Positions 1-8,387 are shown, counted from the stretch's first letter. The stretch: 64,000 nucleotides of DNA from Clostridia bacterium (GCA_017483305.1 JAFULC010000022.1:1-64000); one strand, 5' to 3'. Notes: generated from the letters alone by a model not told the origin. A program made the numbers and translations.

Positions 1-19
1 CAAGACAAATTGAATATTT

Positions 20-95
20 GCTGGTATGGCTCAGTCGGTAGAGCACGTCATTGGTAATGACGAGGTCATCAGTTCGATTCTGATTACCAGCTCCA
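20..95 (+). tRNA. tRNA-Thr (GGT anticodon)
   Basis: Complete cloverleaf. The 7-bp acceptor stem (20-26 with 85-91) is perfect, the D arm is 29-44, and the anticodon arm 46-62 has loop TTGGTAA, giving anticodon GGT, which reads ACC and ACT (Thr). The variable loop is followed by a T arm at 68-84 with loop TTCGATT. The discriminator base is T92 and CCA (93-95) is encoded. A terminator hairpin follows directly. Its own promoter lies outside the window. Confidence 0.95.
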
Positions 96-126
96 AAATC
101 CATCGCAATAGCGGTGGATTTTTTGT
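96..126 (+). terminator. Terminator of tRNA-Thr
   Basis: An 11-bp stem (AAATCCATCGC pairing with GCGGTGGATTT, one G-T pair) with a 4-base loop and a run of T. The same hairpin is repeated word for word after the broken tRNA copy at 254-284. Confidence 0.85.
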
Positions 127-135
127 TATTAAAAT

Positions 136-254
136 GTATGGCTCAGTCGGTAGAGCACGTCATTGGTAATGACGACCTACGTTCGCTGCGCTCACTGTGC
201 GAAATTGCTTCGCAATTATCGGGATCATCAGTTCGATTCTGATTGCCAGCTCCA
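136..254 (+). pseudogene. Broken second copy of tRNA-Thr with a 40-50 bp insertion
   Basis: From 136 the sequence repeats the tRNA above (GTATGGCTCAG onward) through the anticodon arm to about 174. The 5' strand of the acceptor stem is missing: AAAAT stands where GCTGG should be. Unrelated sequence (about 175-221), containing the hairpin AATTGC-TTC-GCAATT, interrupts the gene after the anticodon stem. The tRNA sequence resumes at about 222 with the T arm and 3' acceptor strand, which has one A to G change. It cannot fold as a tRNA. Two open frames crossing it (160-420 minus, 197-430 plus) show no coding character. Confidence 0.85.
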
Positions 255-284
255 AAATCCATCGCAATAGCGGTGGATTTTTTG
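254..284 (+). terminator. Duplicate copy of the tRNA-Thr terminator
   Basis: Identical to 96-126, so the duplication carried the terminator along with the 3' half of the tRNA. Confidence 0.8.
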
Positions 285-370
285 TTTTAATAATATCAAC
301 TCCCACACGCTTATTTCCCTTAAAAATAAAGGAATGCAAGCACCGCTTGACAAGGGCAAGCATAAAGTTC

Positions 371-399
371 TTTACATTTTTTGCGGCGTGTGGTATAAT
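371..399 (+). promoter_or_regulatory. SigA-type promoter of the XRE regulator gene
   Basis: TTTACA at 371-376, a 17-bp spacer and TATAAT at 394-399. The start codon of the next gene is 50 bases downstream. Confidence 0.8.
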
Positions 400-448
400 A
401 ATTTTATCGCAAGATACCAATGCGCTATAGTGGTAAAGGAGACTTTTT

Positions 449-1870
449 ATGACCGTAGGTGAAAAAATACAATTATACAGAAAAAATATGGGTCTATCTC
501 AAGAGGAGCTTGGTCAAAAAATGCTCGTCAGCCGTCAGACTGTCAGTTTATGGGAAATGGACAAAACCCTCCCCACCGTTGACAATCTGGTTCGCTTAAA
601 GGAAATTTTTTCAGTTTCAATAGATGATATTCTGGGTAGCACAGAACCAACGGAGAAGATCGTAGAACAACCCAAAGAGACATACGTTTTCAAATATGAA
701 AGCGCGGATATAAATATAATTTTCAAAAAAACACGATTTCAGCTTATAATTCGCGCGGTTGTTTTTGCTATTGCTTGCGGTATTCTTCTTGCCGTGGCTT
801 CAGCCGCAAATACTAATGACATAATTATCGGACTCATTTGGGGCTGTTTTATTCTTGGCGTAATTTCACATATCAAAGGATTTCTCATTTATAAACAAGC
901 CCAAAAGGACAGTGCCGCGAGAGCTTTGGAGAGTACTTATTCTTATGAAATATTCGAAGGCTACTTTAAGGTGAATATTTCACGAAATGGGGAAATAACA
1001 AAAACCCTCAAGATATACTTTAACGAAGTAGAGCGCACGCAGTCATTGGGAAGCTACCTTATTTTGCAGATCACAGGGCAGAGCTACATTATAAAAAAGG
1101 ATGCTTTGATTGCAAATTCTGCTTTTCTCACCTTGAACAAGCCCGAGCAGGAAAAGCCTGCGGTAAAAAAGCCGGGCAAGCTGGTGAAAACAGTGTCCAT
1201 ACTCCTTTTTATATTTTCTATTGCAACGATTTGGGGCGCGTTGCTCGGTGTTGCAATACTGACCGCGACAAATCAAATGATGACGGAAAATATGTGGGTG
1301 TTCTTTTTGTTCCTTCCCATTCCGATCGCATCGATCGTGTTCGGATTCTGTATGAAGAAAAAAGGGTATAGGTGTAAAAAGAACATAATAGTCGGTTTTA
1401 TTATGGCGGCGTTCCTTTGTATATACGGCTCGTTTACTTTTATTTTTTCAAACGTATATTCACACAGTGAGGAGCCCATTTTGAAAACGGAGAGCTTGTT
1501 GAATATTGATATTCCAACACATTCGCGAATCAATACTCAGGATTGGACAAGGGGAACTCAATCGGTTCCGCGCGGATATATCTATTCAACCAGTGATATT
1601 TACTTCGAGGATGCCGCAGTGGAGGACTTTGAGAAAAAACTTTCGGGCGACTCAAGGTGGATGTCCGAAATCCCGAACGATATGATTGGCATTACCTCGT
1701 ACTTCTGCGATATACAGCCGAGTGACTACTACATCATATATAACAAGGATACCAATGAGATAAACAAGCTGCCGAGCGATAGCGGAACCTATGTGTTTAT
1801 CAACGTTCTCTATGACGTCGATAGTAACACTATGAAATTGGTAGAATATCGAATAGAATACACAAAATAA
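449..1870 (+). CDS. Membrane-anchored XRE-family regulator with YcxB-like domain
   Basis: A 473-residue protein. Residues 1-62 form an XRE/Cro helix-turn-helix (the QEELGQKMLVSRQTVSLWE region is the recognition motif). Two hydrophobic segments follow (about 100-120 and 123-145). A soluble stretch at about 160-228 resembles the YcxB-like domain (an ikY-type strand, then a strand ending in IIKKDAL). Three more membrane segments lie at about 248-272, 283-301 and 312-334, and a C-terminal domain of about 135 residues has no family I recognise. ATG 449 is preceded by AAAGGAGA. It probably binds DNA while tethered to the membrane and senses something through the C-terminal part; target and ligand are unknown. 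The gene looks more AT-rich than those after 2.4 kb and lies beside a broken tRNA, which suggests acquisition. Confidence 0.8.
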   Translation: MTVGEKIQLYRKNMGLSQEELGQKMLVSRQTVSLWEMDKTLPTVDNLVRLKEIFSVSIDDILGSTEPTEKIVEQPKETYVFKYESADINIIFKKTRFQLIIRAVVFAIACGILLAVASAANTNDIIIGLIWGCFILGVISHIKGFLIYKQAQKDSAARALESTYSYEIFEGYFKVNISRNGEITKTLKIYFNEVERTQSLGSYLILQITGQSYIIKKDALIANSAFLTLNKPEQEKPAVKKPGKLVKTVSILLFIFSIATIWGALLGVAILTATNQMMTENMWVFFLFLPIPIASIVFGFCMKKKGYRCKKNIIVGFIMAAFLCIYGSFTFIFSNVYSHSEEPILKTESLLNIDIPTHSRINTQDWTRGTQSVPRGYIYSTSDIYFEDAAVEDFEKKLSGDSRWMSEIPNDMIGITSYFCDIQPSDYYIIYNKDTNEINKLPSDSGTYVFINVLYDVDSNTMKLVEYRIEYTK

Positions 1871-1878
1871 AAGCTTTA

Positions 1879-1909
1879 GCGCAACGTCATCGGCGTTGCG
1901 CGTTTTTCT
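1879..1909 (+). terminator. Terminator of the XRE regulator gene
   Basis: GCGCAACG and its inverted copy around a short loop, then T5. Its sequence is nearly the same as the core of the hairpin at 2372-2415. Confidence 0.85.
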
Positions 1910-1924
1910 TTTTCGCTCGCTCCA

Positions 1925-1953
1925 TTGACATTTGTTTACCTATGTGGTATTAT
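1925..1953 (+). promoter_or_regulatory. Promoter of the small membrane protein gene
   Basis: Consensus TTGACA at 1925-1930, a 17-bp spacer and TATTAT at 1948-1953. Confidence 0.8.
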
Positions 1954-1976
1954 GATTATAGAAAGGCGGTGTATTT

Positions 1977-2354
1977 ATGAAACACAAAGCAGGGCCAATA
2001 GTTTTAATATGCATCTTAACTGTTTTGCTGATAATTTCAGTAGCCATCTTCTTTTCGACTCAAAATTCATTTGACAATTTGCAAAACAACATGCAAAACA
2101 ACGAATCTTCCGGCGGACAATTGCCCGGAGCGTCTGTTCTGGCAATAATTGTGGGCACGATGACAGTATGGTTAGGATTCATATTTGGTGAGTTCATCGT
2201 ATCAATGATAGGATTTGCCTGTTCCATCGTGGCAATTAAAATCGCCCCGAGTCGCGTCCTGAAGGGAATTTCTATCGGCTTTTTTGTTTTTTATTCATTG
2301 ATTGCTTTAGCAATAAGCGCAACGATCGTTTTCATTGTTATATCAAGCATATAA
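1977..2354 (+). CDS. Small integral membrane protein, unknown function
   Basis: A 125-residue protein that I do not recognise. It has an N-terminal hydrophobic segment (about 8-28), a polar Asn/Gln-rich stretch (about 30-48) that should lie outside the membrane, and three further hydrophobic segments (about 52-70, 73-92 and 98-122). GAAAGGCGG lies six bases before ATG 1977. It has its own consensus promoter and terminator, so it is a single-gene unit. The nearly identical terminators and shared AT-richness suggest it arrived together with the upstream regulator; whether the two act together is only a guess. Confidence 0.7.
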   Translation: MKHKAGPIVLICILTVLLIISVAIFFSTQNSFDNLQNNMQNNESSGGQLPGASVLAIIVGTMTVWLGFIFGEFIVSMIGFACSIVAIKIAPSRVLKGISIGFFVFYSLIALAISATIVFIVISSI

Positions 2355-2371
2355 CGGCAAAATTACAAATA

Positions 2372-2415
2372 ATGAGAAAGCGCAACGCCATCGGCGTTGC
2401 GCTTTCTCATTTTTT
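2372..2415. terminator. Bidirectional terminator between the small membrane gene and ylbJ
   Basis: A very long perfect stem of about 17 bp (ATGAGAAAGCGCAACGC and its complement) with a 5-base loop and T6. It sits between converging genes and overlaps the ylbJ stop codon. Confidence 0.9.
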
Positions 2416-3516
2416 CCTCCCCAGCACAATTGGCAACACCGCCGCCAAGAAAAATATACAGCAAACGAACGCCGCGTTCGAGTATCCTCGCCCCACGCCC
2501 TCAAGTGCGGGAAACCTCGCCAAAGCCTCCTCCGAAAAGGGAAATATCCTCAACGCAAACCACGTCAGCACCGCACATATCACACCCTGCGCCGCCTTGG
2601 CAATAAAAAACGGCTTGAACGATACCCCTCGCCCCGAGCAGATCGTGATTATCTGAAAATGCACCGATAAACCCGACCATCCCGCGCCCACCGCGCAAAG
2701 CAACACCGCCGCCAACGGAGCACCGACCTCAACCGCCGCCCCCATTCCGCTCGAGATCTCAAAAAATCCAAATATCATTGCCGTCACCACTCGCGGAATA
2801 TTGATCTCGGCAAGCAACGACCCGATGCACCCCACGAACGACGAAAAAAACACCACGTAAGCGCATACCGTCATCATCGAGATAGCCGAGCTCTGAATAG
2901 CCGACGTAAAGACCTCGATCGCGCCCTTTCTCTCAAAAGCAACCGCCCCGCCCCCCGATTTTGACCGCACATCCTCTGTCTTCCCGAAAAAGATCCTCTC
3001 AAAAACGCCAACAATGACCGCCGACAGTAAAACGCACACGTATAGTGTGACCCCAAGCTCGACACTGCCAAGCAGCGACACCCCCACCGCGCTTATCACG
3101 AACGCAGACCCGGGATTGTTGCAAAAGGTCAGAGCGCGCGAAAACTCTCGATCCGATATTTCTCCGCGATCATACAGAGAGCACAACGTTTTCGCACCTA
3201 TGGGAAAGCCGCAGATCGCCCCAAGCACGAAGGCGCAAGCCCCCGCCTCGCTGATGCCGAATAAAAGCCTCATCGGCTTTGCAAACAGCCTGCCTACACG
3301 TTGCCCGACACCGCTTTGTATCAACAGCTCGGAAATTATCATAAAAGGGAAAAGCGACGGAATCACCGCCCCCGCGCATAGTTGAAGCCCCTTTTTCATA
3401 TACTTGATTGCAACGCTCGAGCGGAGAAGAAAGAGCAAAAATGCCGCCGAGGCAATCAAAGCAAAGATCGGAAAACTACGCGCCCTATCGCGCCCTTTTG
3501 CCTCTGCACGCGCCAT
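2407..3516 (-). CDS. ylbJ: Sporulation integral membrane protein YlbJ
   Basis: A 369-residue polytopic membrane protein with eight or nine hydrophobic segments. It has the gate-type motifs typical of YlbJ and related nucleoside-transporter-gate proteins (PSLFPFMI near residue 55, ICGFPIGAK near 101 and a CNNPGSAF region near 131). In Bacillus subtilis ylbJ is a mother-cell SigE gene needed for heat-resistant spores. ATG 3516 has GGGAGGG five bases upstream. It is transcribed divergently from yqfC, another mother-cell gene, across only 61 bp, so the two may share control. The 3' end runs into a terminator hairpin. Confidence 0.9.
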   Translation of the reverse strand: MARAEAKGRDRARSFPIFALIASAAFLLFLLRSSVAIKYMKKGLQLCAGAVIPSLFPFMIISELLIQSGVGQRVGRLFAKPMRLLFGISEAGACAFVLGAICGFPIGAKTLCSLYDRGEISDREFSRALTFCNNPGSAFVISAVGVSLLGSVELGVTLYVCVLLSAVIVGVFERIFFGKTEDVRSKSGGGAVAFERKGAIEVFTSAIQSSAISMMTVCAYVVFFSSFVGCIGSLLAEINIPRVVTAMIFGFFEISSGMGAAVEVGAPLAAVLLCAVGAGWSGLSVHFQIITICSGRGVSFKPFFIAKAAQGVICAVLTWFALRIFPFSEEALARFPALEGVGRGYSNAAFVCCIFFLAAVLPIVLGRKK

Positions 3517-3577
3517 TTTTACCCTCCCGAAAGCGAATGAATTTCAGTAAAATATATATTTTGTCCGAGGTTGTAAT

Positions 3578-3901
3578 ATGAGTGCAGAGCCAAATAAAGT
3601 TCATAAGGATAAACGGGGATTTCTCGAGCTTTTAGCCGTCAAGGCGGAGCTGCCGAGCGACGTGCTGGGAGGCGACTTTCACATAGAGCTCCGAGGCAGA
3701 AACACGCTTTTTATGCAGGGCTGCCGCAGAATATTGAAATATTCCCCCGAAGAAATGATAATGTCGGCACACGGCTTTGATGTGGTAATTGAGGGCGAGC
3801 GACTGATCTGCTCGACCTATCACGGCGGTACGGTAACAGTCGAGGGCAACGTGTTGTCGGTCAGATTTACCCTTCCACACGGCGAGGAGAAAAAGAAATG
3901 A
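3578..3901 (+). CDS. yqfC: Sporulation protein YqfC
   Basis: A 107-residue protein of the YabP/YqfC family, with its usual small beta-rich fold and a positive and polar N terminus. In Bacillus yqfC is co-transcribed with yqfD under SigE; their exact roles are not known. Here too yqfD follows and overlaps by 4 bp (ATGA). This is the first gene of the yqfC-yqfD-phoH-ybeY-era-recO operon, an order conserved in Clostridia. The upstream 61 bp has AAAATATATATTTTG, which could hold a sporulation-type -10, but I cannot assign a sigma factor with confidence. Confidence 0.88.
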   Translation: MSAEPNKVHKDKRGFLELLAVKAELPSDVLGGDFHIELRGRNTLFMQGCRRILKYSPEEMIMSAHGFDVVIEGERLICSTYHGGTVTVEGNVLSVRFTLPHGEEKKK

Positions 3902-5073
3902 ACATATCCTACCTTATTTTCGGCTACGTCACGTTGAAAGCCGACTATGATAATATCACCCCGATCCTCAATCTCTGTCTGTATTATTGCATACCGTATT
4001 CCGACTTCCGAGCCGAGAGCGACAGCGTTTATCTGACCCTGCGCCTCTCGGCGAAACGAAAGCTTGAGAGATTGGCAAGAGAACGGGGAATAGAGCTCGA
4101 GATCGTCAAAACGGGGGGCATTCCGACGGTTTTTTCTCGCTATAAGCACAGATACGGCATCGCGATAGGTATGCTTCTCGCCGCCGCACTCGTCTTTTTT
4201 TCGCACCGCTTCGTCTGGGATATAGAGGTCATGGGCAACGAGAGCATCACCACCTCGGAAATATGCGAAGCCTTGAAGGCGTACGGACTCGGTGTAGGCT
4301 CGTATATCCCGTCTATAAATACCGACAGGATCGAAAACGAATTTCTGCTCGACTCCGAGCGAGTTTCGTGGATATCGGTAAATATGATCGGCACGGTTGC
4401 CGAGGTGCAGATAAGAGAGTACCGCGGTGAGACCGACGAGCAGGCATCGACCAAGCCCGCAAACCTCGTCGCCTCAAAATCGGGTATCGTGCAGGAGGTC
4501 AAGGTCTATAACGGAAACGTGGTCGTTACCTCGGGTCAGCACGTCAATAAGGGAGAGCTGCTTGTAAGCGGACTCTATGACAGTCACACGCTCGGCTTCC
4601 GCTATACAAGAGCCGAGGGAAGCATAATGGCAAAGACCGTCACCGAATATTATATCGAAATCCCCTACGAATACGAGGCAACCGTCTACACAGGAGCAGA
4701 ATATTGCGATAAATATTTAAATTTTTTTGACTATTCGATTAACATTTCAAAAAACAGTGGAAAAAGTGACTCATTATATGATACAATAAATATAGTGGAG
4801 AGTCTTTGCCTTCCCGACGGAACCGAAACTCCGTTCGAGCTGAGGACCGTCAGATATCTGGAGTATGAGACGGTCACCTTGACCCGTACCGCAGCCGAAG
4901 CCGAGGAGCTCGCGTATTTCGAGCTTTCTCAAAGACTTGCAGCGGCGGCAGAGGGAACGACGATCCTCCGCAAAATAATCGTTCCGCAAATAAAGGACGG
5001 CTCCTTCGCGCTTTACTGTACGGTGATAGCCATCGAGGATATTGCCAAAACGGTGGAGTTCGAGGTCGAGTAA
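3898..5073 (+). CDS. yqfD: Sporulation protein YqfD
   Basis: A 391-residue protein matching the usual length of YqfD. A soluble N-terminal domain (1-80) is followed by one membrane segment (about 86-103) and a long extracytoplasmic C-terminal part. Just after the membrane segment comes WDIEVMGNESIT, a conserved signature of the family and reminiscent of the POTRA-like start of FtsQ. SigE-controlled in Bacillus. It overlaps yqfC by 4 bp and is followed within 20 bp by phoH, so it is translationally tied to its neighbours. Note the AT-rich patch around 4705-4790 within the gene. Confidence 0.9.
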   Translation: MNISYLIFGYVTLKADYDNITPILNLCLYYCIPYSDFRAESDSVYLTLRLSAKRKLERLARERGIELEIVKTGGIPTVFSRYKHRYGIAIGMLLAAALVFFSHRFVWDIEVMGNESITTSEICEALKAYGLGVGSYIPSINTDRIENEFLLDSERVSWISVNMIGTVAEVQIREYRGETDEQASTKPANLVASKSGIVQEVKVYNGNVVVTSGQHVNKGELLVSGLYDSHTLGFRYTRAEGSIMAKTVTEYYIEIPYEYEATVYTGAEYCDKYLNFFDYSINISKNSGKSDSLYDTINIVESLCLPDGTETPFELRTVRYLEYETVTLTRTAAEAEELAYFELSQRLAAAAEGTTILRKIIVPQIKDGSFALYCTVIAIEDIAKTVEFEVE

Positions 5074-5091
5074 CACTTGAAAGGACAAAAA

Positions 5092-6153
5092 GTGAGCAGT
5101 AAAATAATCAAAATAGAAAGCCCCGACGTGCTGGCAACGGTCTTTGGCAGCTGCGATTCGAACGTAAAGATAATCGAAAAGAAATTCGGCGTCGCCGTGC
5201 ATAATCGCATCGCGGACAGCGGAGAGGACGTCATCGTCGTCTCGGGCGATCAGGACACGGCAGTCAGTCAGGCGGCAAGCGCCGTGGCGTACCTTGTCAA
5301 AATGGCAAAATATAACGAAAACATCAACGATCAAAGCGTGATATACGTCTGCGACACGGTAAGCTCGGGTAACTCGGGCGAGCTTGAGGAGCTTGGCGAC
5401 GATACCATCTGCGTTACGATGAAGGGCAAGCCGATCAAGGCAAAGACCGTTGGACAAAAGCAGTACGTCAACGCGATCAAAAAGAATACAATCGTGCTCG
5501 GCATCGGGCCTGCGGGAACGGGAAAGACCTTTCTCGCAGTCGCAATGGCGGTCAAGGCGCTCAGGGAAAAGCAGGTATCAAGGATCATCCTCACCCGACC
5601 CGCGATCGAGGCAGGCGAAAAGCTCGGTTTTTTGCCGGGTGACCTGCAAAGCAAGATCGACCCCTATCTTCGCCCGCTCTACGACTCGCTCTACGAAATG
5701 ATGGGCGCGGAGAATTATCAGCGACAGGTCGAGAAGGGAGTTATCGAGGTCGCGCCTCTGGCGTATATGAGAGGAAGAACGCTCGACGATTCCTTCATAA
5801 TTCTCGACGAAGCGCAAAACTGCACTCCCGAGCAAATGAAAATGTTTCTGACCCGACTCGGATTCAACTCGAAGGCGGTCGTAACGGGAGACCTTACCCA
5901 GACCGACCTGCCGTACGGACAGAAGAGCGGTCTTGCGGAGGCGGTCAAGATCCTCACAGACATCGAGGATATCGCGATCCATAGCTTCAGCGAGCGTGAC
6001 GTGGTAAGACATAAGCTCGTGCAGAAGATAATACTCGCATACGAAAAATACGATAAGGAGCGCAGAGAGAAGCACTCGCGAACCGACGATAAAAAGCATA
6101 ACGACAGAAAGGAAACGGATGGAAAGCATAGCTACCGTCCATCAAGGGATTAA
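5092..6153 (+). CDS. phoH: PhoH-family ATPase
   Basis: A 353-residue PhoH/PhoL-type P-loop ATPase thought to act in RNA metabolism, often next to ybeY as here. It has an N-terminal KH-like region, Walker A GPAGTGKT at about residues 139-146, and Walker B in FIILDEAQN with the conserved EQMKMFLTRLG after it. The open frame can start at TTG 5077, but GTG 5092 has AAAGGA six bases upstream and TTG 5077 has nothing comparable, so I chose 5092. The C terminus is a highly charged tail rich in Lys, Arg, Asp and His (from about 325). Confidence 0.93.
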   Translation: MSSKIIKIESPDVLATVFGSCDSNVKIIEKKFGVAVHNRIADSGEDVIVVSGDQDTAVSQAASAVAYLVKMAKYNENINDQSVIYVCDTVSSGNSGELEELGDDTICVTMKGKPIKAKTVGQKQYVNAIKKNTIVLGIGPAGTGKTFLAVAMAVKALREKQVSRIILTRPAIEAGEKLGFLPGDLQSKIDPYLRPLYDSLYEMMGAENYQRQVEKGVIEVAPLAYMRGRTLDDSFIILDEAQNCTPEQMKMFLTRLGFNSKAVVTGDLTQTDLPYGQKSGLAEAVKILTDIEDIAIHSFSERDVVRHKLVQKIILAYEKYDKERREKHSRTDDKKHNDRKETDGKHSYRPSRD

Positions 6154-6158
6154 CCGAT

Positions 6159-6653
6159 ATGAACAGAAAAATGGGACTCAAGATCTATTTTGAAAACGCG
6201 CAGGACAAGCTCCCGTTGACCTATAAAATGAAAATGCTCATAAGAGAGGCAGTCGAAACCACGCTTGATTTCGAGGATTTTCAGAATCATTGCGAGGTCT
6301 CGGTGACCTTCACGGATAACGAGGGAATACACGAGCTCAACAAAAAGTTCAGAGAGGTAGACAAGCCCACCGACGTGCTCTCGTTCCCCCTTTTCGACTT
6401 TGAGGGCGGGACCGACGAGCCCCCCGTCGACGAGATAATGAGTAATCTCGGTGACATCGTCATTTCTCTTGAAAAAGCAAAGGAGCAGGCAGAGGAATAC
6501 GGACATTCCTTCGAGCGTGAGGTGGCATTCCTCTGCGTTCACTCAATGCTCCACCTCCTCGGCTACGACCACGAAACAAGCGAAGAGGACGAGGTCGAAA
6601 TGAGATCCAAGCAGACCGAAATAATGAGAATAATGGGCCTTGAGGTCAAATAA
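6159..6653 (+). CDS. ybeY: Endoribonuclease YbeY
   Basis: A 164-residue zinc-dependent endoribonuclease involved in 16S rRNA 3' maturation and ribosome quality control. The metal-binding triad H-x3-H-x5-H is complete: H128, H132 and H138 in VHSMLHLLGYDH. The conserved VTFTDNEGIHELN and TDVLSFP segments are present. AAGGGA lies upstream of ATG 6159; a second in-frame ATG at 6171 is possible. The gene lies between phoH and era, the standard order. Confidence 0.95.
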   Translation: MNRKMGLKIYFENAQDKLPLTYKMKMLIREAVETTLDFEDFQNHCEVSVTFTDNEGIHELNKKFREVDKPTDVLSFPLFDFEGGTDEPPVDEIMSNLGDIVISLEKAKEQAEEYGHSFEREVAFLCVHSMLHLLGYDHETSEEDEVEMRSKQTEIMRIMGLEVK

Positions 6654-6671
6654 AAAGCAAGGAAAAGAATA

Positions 6672-7556
6672 ATGAAAAAAACAGGATTTATAGCAATAGT
6701 AGGAAGACCTAACGTAGGAAAATCCACGCTTCTCAATAGCATACTCGGCGAAAAGGTAGCGATAGTCTCCTCCAAGCCGCAGACCACGAGAAACAGAATT
6801 ATCGGAATACATACCGTTGGTGACGATCAGTACGTATTCCTCGATACCCCCGGCATTTTCAAGCCGCGCAACAGCCTCGGCTCTTATATGGTAAAAACGG
6901 CAAATTCTTCAATGCAGGATGCCGACGCGGTGATCCTCGTGGTTGACACGGGTAAGCCGATAAGCGAGACCGAGAAAAACGTCATCGCGTATCTGAAAAG
7001 GACCGAAACTCCAGGCGTGCTGGTGCTCAATAAGATAGACCTCTACCGACGCGAGCAGATAGCCGAGACTATCGCCGCATATAGCGAGCTCCACTCGTTT
7101 GACGCGGTAGTGCCGATCTGCGCAAAGAACGGAAAGGGAGTAGACGAGGTGCTCGACGAGTGTAAGGCATTCCTTGCCGAGTCCGACTTCTTTTTCCCCG
7201 AGGATATGGTCACAGATCAGTCCGAGCGCCAGGTAGCTGCCGAGGTCATCCGCGAAAAGCTCTTGAGAACACTCAATAAAGAGATCCCCCACGGCATCGC
7301 CGTCGCGATCGAGGAGTTCAAGGACGAGGGAAGCCTCGTCAGTATTCGCGCAGAGATCTTCTGCGAAAAAGCATCTCATAAGGGAATCATCGTCGGCAAG
7401 AACGGCGAGGAGCTCAAGCGCGTTGGATCGTACGCGCGCGCTGACCTTGAAGCCATATTCGGCGCAAAGGTATACCTCAACCTCTGGGTAAAAGTAAAGG
7501 AAAATTGGCGTGATAGCCAGAGAGGGATCACCGACTTCGGCTTCACCGAGGACTGA
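6672..7556 (+). CDS. era: GTPase Era
   Basis: A 294-residue GTPase that binds the 3' end of 16S rRNA and assists 30S assembly. G1 is GRPNVGKS (11-18), G3 is DTPGI, and G4 is NKID; the C-terminal KH domain contains the GKNGEELKRVG loop. The length is normal. It follows ybeY by 18 bp and precedes recO, and with ybeY forms a functional 30S maturation pair. Confidence 0.97.
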   Translation: MKKTGFIAIVGRPNVGKSTLLNSILGEKVAIVSSKPQTTRNRIIGIHTVGDDQYVFLDTPGIFKPRNSLGSYMVKTANSSMQDADAVILVVDTGKPISETEKNVIAYLKRTETPGVLVLNKIDLYRREQIAETIAAYSELHSFDAVVPICAKNGKGVDEVLDECKAFLAESDFFFPEDMVTDQSERQVAAEVIREKLLRTLNKEIPHGIAVAIEEFKDEGSLVSIRAEIFCEKASHKGIIVGKNGEELKRVGSYARADLEAIFGAKVYLNLWVKVKENWRDSQRGITDFGFTED

Positions 7557-7592
7557 TCAGCAATCAAAAAACAATGTAAGAGGAGTAAGGAT

Positions 7593-8387
7593 ATGACCTT
7601 CGCAACCGACGGGCTCATCACCCGCGTGATCGACGTAGGCGCGTCGGACAAGCTTGTAAATATCATAACCCACTCGCGCGGACGAATCGGCGTGATGATC
7701 AAGGGCGGACGCTCTCCAAACAGTAAGCTGACCGCAATATCTCAGCTTTTTACTTACGGAAATTTCGAGATCTACGAAAAAAATTCAATGTATTGGCTTC
7801 GTGGCGGCTCGGTCACCAATTCCTTTTATAACCTCTCCACCGACGTCTCGAAGGTCGCACTGGCGGCATATCTTTGTGACCTCGCCAACGAGCTGACCGA
7901 TGAGGACGAGGAGTGCGACGAGCTGCTTAGATTGCTGCTCAACTCGCTTTTCCTTATAGGTAAGGGAGAAAAGGATCAGGCGATAATAAAATCAGTCTTT
8001 GAGTTTCGCACCGCGGCAAACTCGGGATATCTCCCCGAGCTTTCGGGATGCGTGTATTGCGGAAGCGACAGCGCCGATCAGATCTACCTCGACGTAATGG
8101 GTGGAAGACTTATCTGTACCGATTGTCTCTCTAAAAGAGGAGAGAAGCGCCCGAATATTTCAAAGGAATTTGACGATATGCCCTCGGCAACCGTGCTCTG
8201 CGGCATCTCACCGTCAACTCTTGCGGCTCTGCGATATATCGCATACGCCCCCGCAAATAAGGTCTTTTCCTTTGATCTGAAGGACGACTCCGATATCCGC
8301 GACCTTTCCAAAGCCGCCGAAGCCTATATCCTTAACCACCTCGGACGAAGCTTCGACTCACTCGATTTCTATAAAGCAGTAATGTAA
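7593..8387 (+). CDS. recO: DNA repair protein RecO
   Basis: A 264-residue RecO with an N-terminal OB fold (1-80), a helical domain, and the zinc-binding cysteines C153-x2-C156 and C175-x2-C178 typical of Gram-positive RecO. It loads RecA with RecR in the RecF pathway. AGAGGAGTAAGG precedes ATG 7593. Last gene of the long operon; a strong terminator starts at its stop codon. Confidence 0.95.
   Translation: MTFATDGLITRVIDVGASDKLVNIITHSRGRIGVMIKGGRSPNSKLTAISQLFTYGNFEIYEKNSMYWLRGGSVTNSFYNLSTDVSKVALAAYLCDLANELTDEDEECDELLRLLLNSLFLIGKGEKDQAIIKSVFEFRTAANSGYLPELSGCVYCGSDSADQIYLDVMGGRLICTDCLSKRGEKRPNISKEFDDMPSATVLCGISPSTLAALRYIAYAPANKVFSFDLKDDSDIRDLSKAAEAYILNHLGRSFDSLDFYKAVM

Noticed and set aside
160..430. 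Overlapping open frames on both strands (160-420 minus and 197-430 plus)
   Set aside because: They run through the broken tRNA copy and its terminator, have no ribosome binding site, and the promoter of the next gene lies within them.
2335..3385. Open frames on the plus strand opposite ylbJ
   Set aside because: Their sequences are Pro/Ser/Arg-rich as expected from reading the reverse of a membrane protein gene; ylbJ itself has full family features.
3540..3577. SigE promoter of yqfC
   Set aside because: AAAATATATATTTTG is suggestive, but AT-rich sequence matches many weak patterns and I cannot fix both boxes.
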